Shown here: positions 40,661-49,313 of the stretch, one piece after another
Position numbering within the stretch: the stretch's first letter is position 1
Layout of the letters: the number at the start of each line of letters is the position of its first letter
Origin: Bradyrhizobium manausense
GTDB taxonomy: Bacteria; Pseudomonadota; Alphaproteobacteria; Rhizobiales; Xanthobacteraceae
Length of the DNA: 64,000 bases
Assembly (NCBI RefSeq): GCF_018129685.1
Contig: NZ_JAFCLG010000005.1
Location: 124,001 to 188,000, forward strand
Direction of reading: 5' to 3'
Translations under genes and position numbers: made by a program
The notes under the pieces: generated by a model
Told to the model about the DNA's origin: nothing
The model's input: only the letters and a program-made list of their open reading frames with translations
The model's database searches: none

Positions 40661-41554
40661 TTACTGCGCGATTTGGCCGGCTTCCCAGCCAAGCATCGCC
40701 TGCTTGCGGGTGATGCCCCAGTGATAGCCGGTGAGCGTGCCGCTCTTGCCGAGTGCGCGGTGGCAGGGCACGACGAAGGAGATCGGGTTCTTGCCGACGG
40801 CCGCACCGACGGCGCGTGACGCCTTCGGCTTGTTGATGTTGCAGGCGATGTCGGAATAGGACACCGCGCGTCCCATCGGGATCTTCAACAGCGTCTCCCA
40901 CACGCGCACCTCGAAATCGGTGCCGATCATCACCACACGCAGCGGCTGGTCCGGTCGCCACAGTTTCGTGTCGAAGATGCGCGCCGCGAGCGGCGCGGTG
41001 CCCTCGTGGTCTTCCACGTAAGTGGCGTTCGGCCAGCGCCGCGTCATGTCGGCGAGGGCGGCCTTCTCCTCGCCGGGATCGGCGAAAGCGAGGCCCGAGA
41101 GGCCACGATCGGTCGCGATCACGATCGCCGTGCCGAAGGGGGAGGGATGGAAGCCGTAGCGCAAGATGAGGCCCGCACCGCCGTTCTTCCATTCACCGGG
41201 CGACATCGCCTCGTGCGTGACGAAGAGATCGTGCAGCCGGCCGGGACCCGAGAGGCCCGAATCGAGCGCGGCGTCGAGGATGCTCGCGGAGTCCCGCAGC
41301 AGCCCCTTGGCGTGGTCGAGGGTCAGCGCCTGCATGAAGGCCTTCGGCGTGATTGAGGCCCAGCGGCGGAACAGATGATGCAGCTCATCCGGGGTGACGC
41401 CGGCCGCATCCGCCATCGCCTCGATGGTCGGCTGCGCGCGCCAGTTCTCCGAGATGAAGGCGATCGCCCGGCGCACCGAATCATAGTCGCGCAGTGCGGC
41501 GTTCTGGGGGCCCGGCTTGGTCAGGCGCTGGTCGTGTATGGCGAGTGTCATCAT
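40661..41554 (-). CDS. Ada-like AraC-type / methylated-DNA-protein cysteine methyltransferase
   Basis: The 297-residue protein joins an AraC-type helix-turn-helix (about 25-115, with IEAMADAAGVTPDELHHLFRRW and SPGEWKN) to an O6-alkylguanine-DNA alkyltransferase domain (about 125-297). The alkyl-acceptor Cys lies in ISFVVPCHRALG near residue 265. It lacks the N-terminal Ada zinc domain with its four cysteines, so it resembles Ada without the methylphosphotriester sensor. It converges with the CocE gene (9-bp gap). Confidence 0.93.
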   Translation of the reverse strand: MMTLAIHDQRLTKPGPQNAALRDYDSVRRAIAFISENWRAQPTIEAMADAAGVTPDELHHLFRRWASITPKAFMQALTLDHAKGLLRDSASILDAALDSGLSGPGRLHDLFVTHEAMSPGEWKNGGAGLILRYGFHPSPFGTAIVIATDRGLSGLAFADPGEEKAALADMTRRWPNATYVEDHEGTAPLAARIFDTKLWRPDQPLRVVMIGTDFEVRVWETLLKIPMGRAVSYSDIACNINKPKASRAVGAAVGKNPISFVVPCHRALGKSGTLTGYHWGITRKQAMLGWEAGQIAQ

Positions 41555-41609
41555 GATCGGAAATGTAGGAGAGGGCCGGCTTCGAAGCCACCCGATTTCC
41601 GACTGGGAC

Positions 41610-42128
41610 TCAGGCGATCGGATTGTAGGTCGGGCCGCGCCTGGCGGCGTTCAGCGCCTCTAGCAAGCCTTTGTAAAAACTAGCTTTTTCGTGAGGCCCC
41701 AGGAATCTTGCGATCTGGATCTGGTGGCCGCGCGAGATCAGATAGAGATGCTCGATGCCAAAGTCCTCGTCGACCTCCATGTCGACGCGCACCCAGAGCG
41801 GATTGAAGGTCCATTCGGCGACTTGGCCGTGATGACTGATGCGCCGGACGCGCAATTCCGACGTCGTGACGATGATCTCCTCGCGCGCCCGAGCGGTGCG
41901 GAAATTGACCTTGAAGGCCCACCAGACGACCAGCACGTCGAGGCCGAAAAAGCCGAACACCGGCCAGGCGCCCTTCATCAGGAAGACGATGCCGGTGACG
42001 AAGCTGACGGCGCTCAGGAACAGCATCACGGCGAGGAAGCCGGTGCGGTTCAGCGAGCGATGTGGCGTCAGCAGCGCGGAGAAAATCTGCTGCTCGCTCT
42101 CCCGCTCAATTTCGTTGCCTGTGTTCAT
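41610..42128 (-). CDS. DUF2244 membrane protein
   Basis: The 172-residue protein has two adjacent membrane segments (LAVMLFLSAVSFVTGIVFL and GAWPVFGFFGLDVLVVWWAF) flanked by a conserved LTPHRSLNRTGF motif and a soluble C-terminal domain with EWTFNPLWVRVD. Function is unknown. It is divergent from nth across 22 bp, so the promoters of the two genes must overlap or lie within coding sequence. Confidence 0.88.
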   Translation of the reverse strand: MNTGNEIERESEQQIFSALLTPHRSLNRTGFLAVMLFLSAVSFVTGIVFLMKGAWPVFGFFGLDVLVVWWAFKVNFRTARAREEIIVTTSELRVRRISHHGQVAEWTFNPLWVRVDMEVDEDFGIEHLYLISRGHQIQIARFLGPHEKASFYKGLLEALNAARRGPTYNPIA

Positions 42129-42150
42129 CGTCCCTCAGTATATCCCGATC

Positions 42151-42918
42151 ATGGCGAAAATCACCCGCAACCCGGCCCCGCGCAAAGCTGCGGTGCCGAA
42201 GAAAAAGGCAAAGGCAGCCGCCGCGAAGCGGAAGCCCGCGAAGAAAGCGGTGCCGGCGAAGCCATCGCTCAAAGCGCCCAGACCGTGGACGCCGGCCGAA
42301 ATTCGCGAAGCCTTCAGCCGTTTCCAACAGGCCAATCCCGAGCCGAGGGGCGAGCTCGAGCACGTCAATCCGTTCACGCTGCTGGTCGCCGTGGTGCTGT
42401 CGGCGCAGGCGACCGATGCCGGCGTCAACAAGGCGACGCGCGCATTGTTCGAGATTGCCGATACACCGCAGAAGATGCTCGACCTCGGCGAAGAACGCCT
42501 GCGGGAATACATCAAGACCATCGGCCTCTACCGCACCAAGGCGAAGAACGTGATCGCACTGTCGGCAAAACTGCTGAGCGATTTCGGCGGCGAGGTGCCG
42601 CGCACGCGCGCCGAAATCGAGTCGCTGCCGGGTGCGGGCCGCAAGACCGCCAACGTCGTGCTCAACATGGCCTTTGGCGAGCACACCATGGCGGTCGACA
42701 CGCATGTCTTCCGCGTCGGCAACCGCACCGGGCTCGCGCCCGGCAAGACGCCGCTCGAAGTCGAGCTCGGTCTCGAAAAGGTGATCCCGTCCGAATTCAT
42801 GCTGCATGCCCATCATTGGCTGATCCTGCACGGCCGCTACACCTGCCTCGCGCGCAAGCCGCGCTGCGAGGTATGCCTGATCAACGATCTCTGCCGGTGG
42901 CCGGAGAAGACAGTGTGA
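42151..42918 (+). CDS. nth: endonuclease III
   Basis: Nth is a base-excision-repair glycosylase/AP lyase for oxidised pyrimidines. I chose ATG 42151 (MAKITRNPAPRK), 255 residues. A lysine/alanine-rich N-terminal extension of about 45 residues precedes the core. The helix-hairpin-helix and catalytic Lys lie in LPGAGRKTANVVLN, the catalytic Asp in AVDTHVFRVGNR, and the 4Fe-4S cluster in C-x6-C-x2-C-x5-C near the C-terminus (CLARKPRCEVCLINDLC). Confidence 0.97.
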   Translation: MAKITRNPAPRKAAVPKKKAKAAAAKRKPAKKAVPAKPSLKAPRPWTPAEIREAFSRFQQANPEPRGELEHVNPFTLLVAVVLSAQATDAGVNKATRALFEIADTPQKMLDLGEERLREYIKTIGLYRTKAKNVIALSAKLLSDFGGEVPRTRAEIESLPGAGRKTANVVLNMAFGEHTMAVDTHVFRVGNRTGLAPGKTPLEVELGLEKVIPSEFMLHAHHWLILHGRYTCLARKPRCEVCLINDLCRWPEKTV

Positions 42919-42972
42919 GGCAGTATCGCCGTCGTTTCGGGACAACGTGAAGCAAGCCGTTTTGGGGTTATC

Positions 42973-44097
42973 GTGAGTCAACAGGAACAAGTCTCGTCGC
43001 CGCAACCACCCGCCGGACCCAAGCCACCGCAGCCGCTGGCCAGCCCGCTGTGGGGCCGGCTTGCGATCCCGCTGTTCGCGGTGATCGTTGCGCTCGCCTT
43101 CGTTGCGCTGGCGACACTGCGGTTCGACGAATGGGTCGGCAATGAAGCGGTCCAGACCACCAACGACGCCTATGTGCGCTCCGAGCTGACGCGGCTCGCG
43201 AGCCGCGTTTCCGGCGAGGTGCTGACGGTCGCCGTGACCGACTTCCAGCGCGTCAAATCAGGCGATCTCCTGATCCAGATCGATCCCGCCGATTACGAAG
43301 CCCAGGTCGCGCAGTCGGAGGCCGCGGTGGCCGCCGCGCAAGCCGTGCTGGACAATCTCGCCAACCAGATCGAACTCCAATATGCGACGATCGCGCAAGC
43401 CGAAGCCGCGAGGCTGTCGGCGGAAGCGCTGGAAGTCGAAGCCAAGCAGGAGCAGGAGCGTCAGCAATCGCTGACACAGACCGAGGCCGGCACGCGGCAG
43501 CGGCTCGAGCAGGCGGTCGCGGGTCTTGCCAAGGCGCAGGCCGATGTGCGCGCCAGCCGCGCGGTGATCGCCGCCCAGCAGCATCAGCTCGAAGTCTTGC
43601 AAGGCACCAGGAAGCAGCGCGCCGCCGATCTCGATGCCGCCAAGGCAACGCTCGCGAGCGCAAAACTCAAGCTCGGCTACGCCAGGATCACGGCTCCGTT
43701 CGACGGCGTCGTCGGTGAGCGGCAGGTGCAGCCTGGCGACTACGTCAATATCGGCACCAACCTCATCAACGTCGTGCCGCTGCCGAAGGTCTATGTGATC
43801 GCGAACTACAAGGAGACCCAGCTGACGCATGTCGCGCCGGGCCAGCCCGTCGAGATCACAGTCGACAGTTTTCCGCGCGAGCGGCTGCGCGGCAAGGTCG
43901 AGCGCATCGCGCCCGCGACCGGTGCGCAGGTCGCGCTGCTGCCGCCCGACAATGCGACCGGCAATTTCACCAAGGTCGTGCAGCGCATCCCCGTCCGCAT
44001 CCAGTTTGACGATAACCAGCCGTTGCTGGCGCGGCTTGTGCCGGGCATGTCGGTCGTCACCCGAATCGACACGAGGGGCACCGATGGCGGCAAATGA
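42973..44097 (+). CDS. EmrA-type membrane fusion protein (HlyD family)
   Basis: This 374-residue periplasmic adaptor would link an MFS pump to an outer-membrane channel. After a short proline-rich start there is one membrane segment (LFAVIVALAFVALATL), then the paired biotinyl-lipoyl motif (NDAYVRSELTRLASRVSGEVLTVAVTDFQRVKSGDLL), a long alpha-helical hairpin (about 110-220) and the second lipoyl half (ITAPFDGVVGERQVQPGDYVN). The start is GTG. It overlaps the following pump gene by 14 bases, typical of emrAB pairs. Confidence 0.92.
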   Translation: MSQQEQVSSPQPPAGPKPPQPLASPLWGRLAIPLFAVIVALAFVALATLRFDEWVGNEAVQTTNDAYVRSELTRLASRVSGEVLTVAVTDFQRVKSGDLLIQIDPADYEAQVAQSEAAVAAAQAVLDNLANQIELQYATIAQAEAARLSAEALEVEAKQEQERQQSLTQTEAGTRQRLEQAVAGLAKAQADVRASRAVIAAQQHQLEVLQGTRKQRAADLDAAKATLASAKLKLGYARITAPFDGVVGERQVQPGDYVNIGTNLINVVPLPKVYVIANYKETQLTHVAPGQPVEITVDSFPRERLRGKVERIAPATGAQVALLPPDNATGNFTKVVQRIPVRIQFDDNQPLLARLVPGMSVVTRIDTRGTDGGK

Positions 44098-45712
44098 CGC
44101 TGCCGACCTCGGGCCTGTCTCGCGCGGCGGCGTCGCGCGACAGCCCCTGTTTGCGGTTGCCGCCGTGCTGCTCGGCTCGTACCTCGCCAATTTCGATAGC
44201 CGGCTGACCACGGTCGGCTTGCCCGATCTGCGCGGCGCGTTCTCTCTCTCCTTCGACGAAGGCGCCTGGCTCTCGACAGCCGGCATCGGCTCGCAGATCT
44301 TCATCGCGCCCGCCGTGGCGTGGCTCGCGACCGTGTTCGGCCTGCGACGCGTGCTCGGCATTCCCAGCCTCGTCTACGCGCTCGTCTCGCTGATCATTCC
44401 TTTCGTCCAGGACTATCCGACCCTGATTGCGCTGAGCGTCGTGCATGGCCTGTTGCTCGGCACCTTCGTGCCGGCGACGCTGATGATCGTGTTCCGCAAC
44501 CTCCCGATCCGCTGGTGGTTGCCGGCAATCGCGCTCTATTCGATCCGCGTCGGCTTCGCCCTTGATACGTCGAGCTCACTGGTCGGCTTCTATGTCGATC
44601 ATCTTGGCTGGCAATGGCTGTACTGGCAGGGCGTCGTGATCGCGCCGCTGATGGGATTGATGGTGTATCTCGGGACGCCCAGTGATCCCGTCAATCGCGT
44701 GCTGCTGCGGGATGCCGATTGGGGCGGCATGCTGCTGCTCGGAGCCTCGGTTGGCATGATCTATGCCGGCCTCGACCAGGGCAATCGGCTGGATTGGCTG
44801 GGTTCCGGCACGGTGATGGCGCTGCTCGTCGTCGGCGGCGTGCTGTTCGTTGCCTTTCTGATCAACGAATCGCTGTCAGCGCAACCCTGGGCGCATGTGA
44901 ACGTGCTGTTCTCGCGCAATATCGGCCTGGCGCTGGTGGTCATCCTGCTCTACACGCTGACGTCGCTCTCCAACTCGTCGCTGGTGCCGAACTTCCTCGG
45001 CAATATCGGCCTGCTGCGGCCGGAACAAAGCGGGCTGTTGCTGCTCACTTATGGCGCGCTGCCGATGGTCGTGCTGGTGCCCGTTTCGATCTGGCTGCTC
45101 CGCCACTTCGATCCGCGGCTGGTCGTGGTGCTCGGATTTGCCTGCTTTGCCGCTGCCAATCTCTGGGGCACCCAGCTCACCCATGATTGGGCACGCGAGG
45201 ACTTTATCGGCATCGTGCTGCTGCAAGCGATCGGCCAGTCGCTGACGCTGCTGCCGCTCATCATCATCGCGCTGTCCAATTCCGATCCGAGCCGCGCGAC
45301 ATCGTTTGCCGCCTACATCCAGATCATGCGCCTCGGTGGCGCCGAGATCGGCGTGGCGCTGATGGGAACGTGGCTGCGCGTCCGCGAGCAGGTCCATTCC
45401 TTCTATATCGGTCAGAATCTCGAAGTCGGCGACGTCAACGTGGTGCGTGCGCTGAAGCAGCTCGCCGATCATTTTGCGGCCCATGGCACAGGCTCGGCGC
45501 AGGCGCGTGCCGTCGGCACGCTCGCGAGTTTCGTCGCGCGCGAGGCCAATGTGCTCGCCTATATCGACGCCTTCTGGCTCTGCTTCTGGCTGGCGATATC
45601 AGGGCTCGGCTTCATCGCTTTGATCACCCGCGCCCCGGCCGGGCCGTTCACGCCGGCGCCATTCGGCTTTGCCAAGACGGTGCTTCGCAAATGCGGGGTG
45701 CAAGTAACCTAG
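44084..45712 (+). CDS. EmrB/QacA-type MFS efflux pump (DHA2 family)
   Basis: I chose ATG 44084 (MAANDAADLGPV), overlapping the adaptor gene end, 542 residues. About 14 membrane segments are expected, as in the DHA2 family; helix 1 contains LANFDSRLTTVGLPDLRGAFSLS, close to the DHA2 signature with a conserved acidic residue. The pair with the upstream HlyD-type protein suggests export of hydrophobic drugs or plant compounds. There is no adjacent regulator. A hairpin at 45759 ends the unit. Confidence 0.92.
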   Translation: MAANDAADLGPVSRGGVARQPLFAVAAVLLGSYLANFDSRLTTVGLPDLRGAFSLSFDEGAWLSTAGIGSQIFIAPAVAWLATVFGLRRVLGIPSLVYALVSLIIPFVQDYPTLIALSVVHGLLLGTFVPATLMIVFRNLPIRWWLPAIALYSIRVGFALDTSSSLVGFYVDHLGWQWLYWQGVVIAPLMGLMVYLGTPSDPVNRVLLRDADWGGMLLLGASVGMIYAGLDQGNRLDWLGSGTVMALLVVGGVLFVAFLINESLSAQPWAHVNVLFSRNIGLALVVILLYTLTSLSNSSLVPNFLGNIGLLRPEQSGLLLLTYGALPMVVLVPVSIWLLRHFDPRLVVVLGFACFAAANLWGTQLTHDWAREDFIGIVLLQAIGQSLTLLPLIIIALSNSDPSRATSFAAYIQIMRLGGAEIGVALMGTWLRVREQVHSFYIGQNLEVGDVNVVRALKQLADHFAAHGTGSAQARAVGTLASFVAREANVLAYIDAFWLCFWLAISGLGFIALITRAPAGPFTPAPFGFAKTVLRKCGVQVT

Positions 45713-45758
45713 AGTGCGGTGGCCGTTGGTTCTGTAGATCGGTCCGCGGGCCTCGCTT

Positions 45759-45781
45759 CACCTCTCCCGCTGGGAGAGGTG
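45759..45781. terminator. hairpin between the efflux pump and CysZ-like genes
   Basis: CACCTCTCCC and GGGAGAGGTG form a perfect 10-bp stem with loop GCT in the 76-bp gap between the convergent genes. It is also a reduced copy of the CCTCTCCCGC repeat family seen at 24472-24591. Confidence 0.7.
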
Positions 45782-45788
45782 GACAGCG

Positions 45789-46529
45789 TCACCGCATCTG
45801 CCGGGCCGGCTCGATCAGCTCGGGCCGCGGTCCCGAGAGCCGCTTGTGCATGTGGACCATGAAGGCCATGGCGAAGATCGGCGTCGCCAGGTTCACGACC
45901 GGGATCGAGACGAAGGCCGCGATGAACAGGCCCGCCGTGAAGATCGTCGCCGCATTGTCGCGCCGCATTGCCTTGGCATCCTCCGGCGAGCGGAAACGCA
46001 TCGCGGCGAGCTCGAAATATTCACGGCCCAGCAGCCAGGCGGCGGCGAGGAAGAAGATCAGGAACCCGGCCCCGGCGAAAAGCACCAGCGGCAGTGCGAT
46101 CAGATAGACCAGGACCGTCAGCAGCGCCGTCTTGACGCCCTCGAGGATCGCCTGATTGAACGGCAGGGCCGTGCCCGGCCGCTCAGCCGGATAATGTTCG
46201 CGCTCGACGATGTCGGCGACGTCGTCGACAAAGAAGCTCGCCACCAGCGAGGTGATCGCGGGCATCAGGAACACACTGCCGAACACGACGCCGAAGCCGG
46301 CCGCAATCGAGATGATCCAGGACAGCACCTCCAGCGACGAATGCCAGCCCGGCCCGAGCAAGCCCTCGAGCCAGACCTCGCCATGAGTGGCGAACCAGCT
46401 CAACAGCCGCTGCAGCCCGATCGCGAGAACCACGATCAGCACCAGCGCCAGCCCGATCGACCGCCACAGGATCGAGCGCATCGGCGGCGACATCATTTGC
46501 GACAGCGCCTTGGCGGCGGCATCCAGCAT
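45789..46529 (-). CDS. EI24/CysZ-like membrane protein
   Basis: The 246-residue protein has about four membrane helices and matches the EI24 domain of sulfate transporter CysZ: SILWRSIGLALVLIVV, a SWIISIAAGFGVVFGSVFLMPAITSLVASFF segment, the VYLIALPLVLF helix and LGREYFELAAMR near residue 165. The latter motif is diagnostic of the family. No sulfur-assimilation gene is near, so the transported ion is inferred only from homology. Confidence 0.85.
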   Translation of the reverse strand: MLDAAAKALSQMMSPPMRSILWRSIGLALVLIVVLAIGLQRLLSWFATHGEVWLEGLLGPGWHSSLEVLSWIISIAAGFGVVFGSVFLMPAITSLVASFFVDDVADIVEREHYPAERPGTALPFNQAILEGVKTALLTVLVYLIALPLVLFAGAGFLIFFLAAAWLLGREYFELAAMRFRSPEDAKAMRRDNAATIFTAGLFIAAFVSIPVVNLATPIFAMAFMVHMHKRLSGPRPELIEPARQMR

Positions 46530-46619
46530 GGGAACCTCTCACGAAATCACCCGCGAGAGGTAGACACCCCGAGCCGGTTCGGCAAGGGACCTGTCGACAA
46601 GGGACATGCGGCGTCCGTG

Positions 46620-48038
46620 CTAGACCGTATCAAGCGCCTTGCCGCGGACATCAGGGCCGAACAGCGCCATGGCGATCACCACAATCAGCATGGCCACGGT
46701 AATCAGGCCGAATACGCCGATGACGCCGGCTTCCTTCAGCATGTAGGCGACGATGAACCCGGAAAACGTCGCGGAGAGCCGGCTCACCGAATAGACGAGG
46801 CCGGAGGCCTGCGCCCGGATCTGGGTCGGGAACACCTCGGTCTGGTAGGCGTGATAGGCGTAGGACATCGTGGTGTTGCAGGCGGTCAGCAGCACGCCGC
46901 AGATGATCAGCAGAACAGGTTCGGTCAGCTGCGCGAAGGCCATGCCGAACACGATGATGGCGATGCAAGCCCCGGCGATGATCCAGCGACGCTCGAACTT
47001 GTCGGCGAAGCTCGCGGCGAGCAGCGGCGAGATCGGATAGGCGAAGGCCACGATGAAGGAATATTGCAGGCTCTTGGTGACGGTGATGCCCTTTTCCACC
47101 AGCAGCGTCGGCACCCAATTGGCGAAACCGTAGAAGCCGAAGGATTGGCAGAGGTTGAACACCATGAACAGCACGACAAGCGAGAGATAGGGCGGCCGGA
47201 ACAGATCGGCGAAGCCGACGCGTGCGACCGTCTCCGCCGCCGGCCGCGCGAGCGGAGCGGAAGCTGTCGTCGCTGCGCTTCCGCCTTTGGCTTCCAGAGT
47301 CGCGAGAATCCGGAACGCCTCGTCCGTGCGGCCGTGGCGCGCCAGCCAGAGCGGGCTTTCGGGCAGGAACAGCCGCAGCACCCAGATGATCATGCTGGCG
47401 GCGGCACCGATCAGCACCACCCAGCGCCAGCCCTCGACGCCGTAAGGGGCTTGCGGCACCAGCCACCAGGCGAGGAAGGCGACGATGGGCACGGCGACGA
47501 ACATGATCGACTGGTTCACCGCAAAGGCGCGTCCACGCATGCGGCTCGGCACCAGCTCGGTGATGTAGGCATCGATGGTGATGACCTCGATGCCGATTCC
47601 GATCCCGGCGAGGAAGCGCCAGAGCAACAGGCCGCCCGAAGACGTCTGGCAGGCCATGATCACTGATGCTGCGGTGTAGCCAAGCAGGGCGTAGGTGAAG
47701 ATCGGGCGGCGACCGAAACGATCGGCGAGGAAGCCGAGGAAGAAGGTGCCGACAAACAGGCCGGCGAAGGTCGCGGCGACGAAGGCGCCAATGCCGGAGA
47801 AGCCGAAGAAGGCCTGCGTCGTCGTGCTCAGCAATCCGCTACGGCTGAGGCCCGGTGCGATGTAGCCGGTCAGGAACAGGTCGTAGATCTCGAAACAGCC
47901 GCCGAGCGAAAGCAGGATGACGAGCCGCCAGACAAAGCCCGTCGCAGGCATGGTTTCGAGCCGCCGCGAGATCTCGTCCGGTCCGGATGCTGATGGTGTG
48001 CCGAGCCCGATGCTCGTGTCGATGCCGACAGCGCTCAT
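46620..48038 (-). CDS. MFS transporter, sugar/aromatic-acid porter-like
   Basis: The 472-residue protein has 12 expected helices and MFS signatures: GFLADRFGRRPIFTY after helix 2 and a WRFLAGIGIGIEVITIDAYITELVPSRMRG stretch over helices 4-5. Helix 1 has ...GGCFEIYDLFLTGYIAPGL, with an acidic pair like that of H+ symporters for organic acids. It lies 236 bp from the LysR gene on the same strand and near a CoA-transferase/lyase pair, so uptake of an organic acid catabolised by those enzymes is plausible but unproven. Confidence 0.85.
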   Translation of the reverse strand: MSAVGIDTSIGLGTPSASGPDEISRRLETMPATGFVWRLVILLSLGGCFEIYDLFLTGYIAPGLSRSGLLSTTTQAFFGFSGIGAFVAATFAGLFVGTFFLGFLADRFGRRPIFTYALLGYTAASVIMACQTSSGGLLLWRFLAGIGIGIEVITIDAYITELVPSRMRGRAFAVNQSIMFVAVPIVAFLAWWLVPQAPYGVEGWRWVVLIGAAASMIIWVLRLFLPESPLWLARHGRTDEAFRILATLEAKGGSAATTASAPLARPAAETVARVGFADLFRPPYLSLVVLFMVFNLCQSFGFYGFANWVPTLLVEKGITVTKSLQYSFIVAFAYPISPLLAASFADKFERRWIIAGACIAIIVFGMAFAQLTEPVLLIICGVLLTACNTTMSYAYHAYQTEVFPTQIRAQASGLVYSVSRLSATFSGFIVAYMLKEAGVIGVFGLITVAMLIVVIAMALFGPDVRGKALDTV

Positions 48039-48274
48039 GGTGTCCTCCCCGTGGCGCGCTGGTCGCGCGCGGTTCCCGGCGGCTCATCTCTGTGGTTTTT
48101 CGCGAACTTTGCCGGAGCCGGGCCATGTTGGCCGCCGGCAGCCGGAAATCCAGAAGAACATATCGATGGGAGCGTTCGAGATTTTCGAAGGCGCGGGTCT
48201 GAATGTGAAAGCTCGGGCGATGAGGCCTCCGCAGCGTCAAGCCCGGCCATGACGCCGAAGGTATTGGTCGCTCT

Positions 48275-49207
48275 TCACCCCACCAGCGTCGCCTGCCAGC
48301 CGCCGCTGCGGACCTGCTCGGCGATCAGCGCCAGCATCAGCCGCCGCATCTCCTCCATCGCGTAGGTCATCGGGCGATTGCGCAGGCGGCAGAGGTAGAG
48401 CGTCCGGGTCAGCTTCGGCTCGACCACCCGACGTGCGACCAGGCGCCCGGCCGCCAGCTCCTCCCGCGCGAACAGCTTCGTTGCGATGGTGCAGCCGAGC
48501 CCTTCCACCAGCGCGCCGGTCATGCCGGTGATCGAATTGGCGTGCAGGATCGCGCTACCTTCGAGCCGCTTGAGCAGCACGGGATCATCGAGCAGCGCGC
48601 GCGAGGACAGGCCGAGGCCATAGCGCAGCAGGATCAGCGGCAGCCGGCTCAGCTCCTCGAAGCGGATGGGCGTTTTGGCCTTGCCGACCAGCTTGGGAAT
48701 GCCGACCAGGAACATCTCCTCTTCGAGCACGGCCTCCGTGATCAGCTCCTTCTCCGACGGCGGATTGTAGACCAGCGCCAGATCGACATTCGAGATCATC
48801 AGATGCATCAGCGTGGCGCCCGACAGGCTCTCGGTGAGCGACAGCTTGAGCTTGGGGTAGTTGGTCAGCACCGTGCGCATCAACGCGACGCCGATCGCCT
48901 TGACGCCGGAATTGGCCATGCCGATCGAGATCTCGCCGGCGATGACGCGGGCGCCCTCGCGCACCTCGGTCTCGGCCTCCGCCATCGCGCGCAGGATGAT
49001 GCGGGCATGCTCGTAGAGCCGCTCGCCGGCCGCCGTCGGGTCCATGCCGCGCGACTTGCGTTCAAATAGCGGCGTTGCGAACTCGGCTTCCAGATTCGAG
49101 ATATGATGGCTGAGCGCCGACTGGGCGACATTCACCTGGTCGGCCGCCCGCGACAGGTTCCGCTGCTCGTAGACGGCAATGAAATAGCGGAGCTGGCGCG
49201 AATCCAT
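48275..49207 (-). CDS. LysR-family transcriptional regulator
   Basis: The 310-residue protein has the LysR helix-turn-helix at the N-terminus (LRYFIAVYEQRNLSRAADQVNVAQSALSHHISNLEAEF) and a substrate-binding domain (about 90-300). The effector is unknown. It is divergent from the CoA-transferase gene across 106 bp that contain two inverted repeats, the usual arrangement for a LysR regulator of a neighbouring catabolic operon. Confidence 0.92.
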   Translation of the reverse strand: MDSRQLRYFIAVYEQRNLSRAADQVNVAQSALSHHISNLEAEFATPLFERKSRGMDPTAAGERLYEHARIILRAMAEAETEVREGARVIAGEISIGMANSGVKAIGVALMRTVLTNYPKLKLSLTESLSGATLMHLMISNVDLALVYNPPSEKELITEAVLEEEMFLVGIPKLVGKAKTPIRFEELSRLPLILLRYGLGLSSRALLDDPVLLKRLEGSAILHANSITGMTGALVEGLGCTIATKLFAREELAAGRLVARRVVEPKLTRTLYLCRLRNRPMTYAMEEMRRLMLALIAEQVRSGGWQATLVG

Positions 49208-49230
49208 GAGCGTGAAGCGTTCTATAAGCG

Positions 49231-49287
49231 CGAAGGCATTCTTCGACAGATTATATTTTTAAGAAGGCTTGTGAAGACCTAGTCTTC
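49231..49287. promoter_or_regulatory. two inverted repeats in the LysR/CoA-transferase intergenic region
   Basis: The first dyad is CGAAG-GCATT-CTTCG at 49231-49245; the second is GAAGAC-CTA-GTCTTC at 49273-49287. Both share the half-site GAAG/CTTC. An AT-rich -10-like TATATT lies between them at 49252-49257. They are likely binding sites for the adjacent LysR protein, with activation of the 49314 operon; half-site sharing supports one protein binding both. Confidence 0.5.
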
Positions 49288-49313
49288 GACCCCGAACGGA
49301 CAGGGAGTGACGG

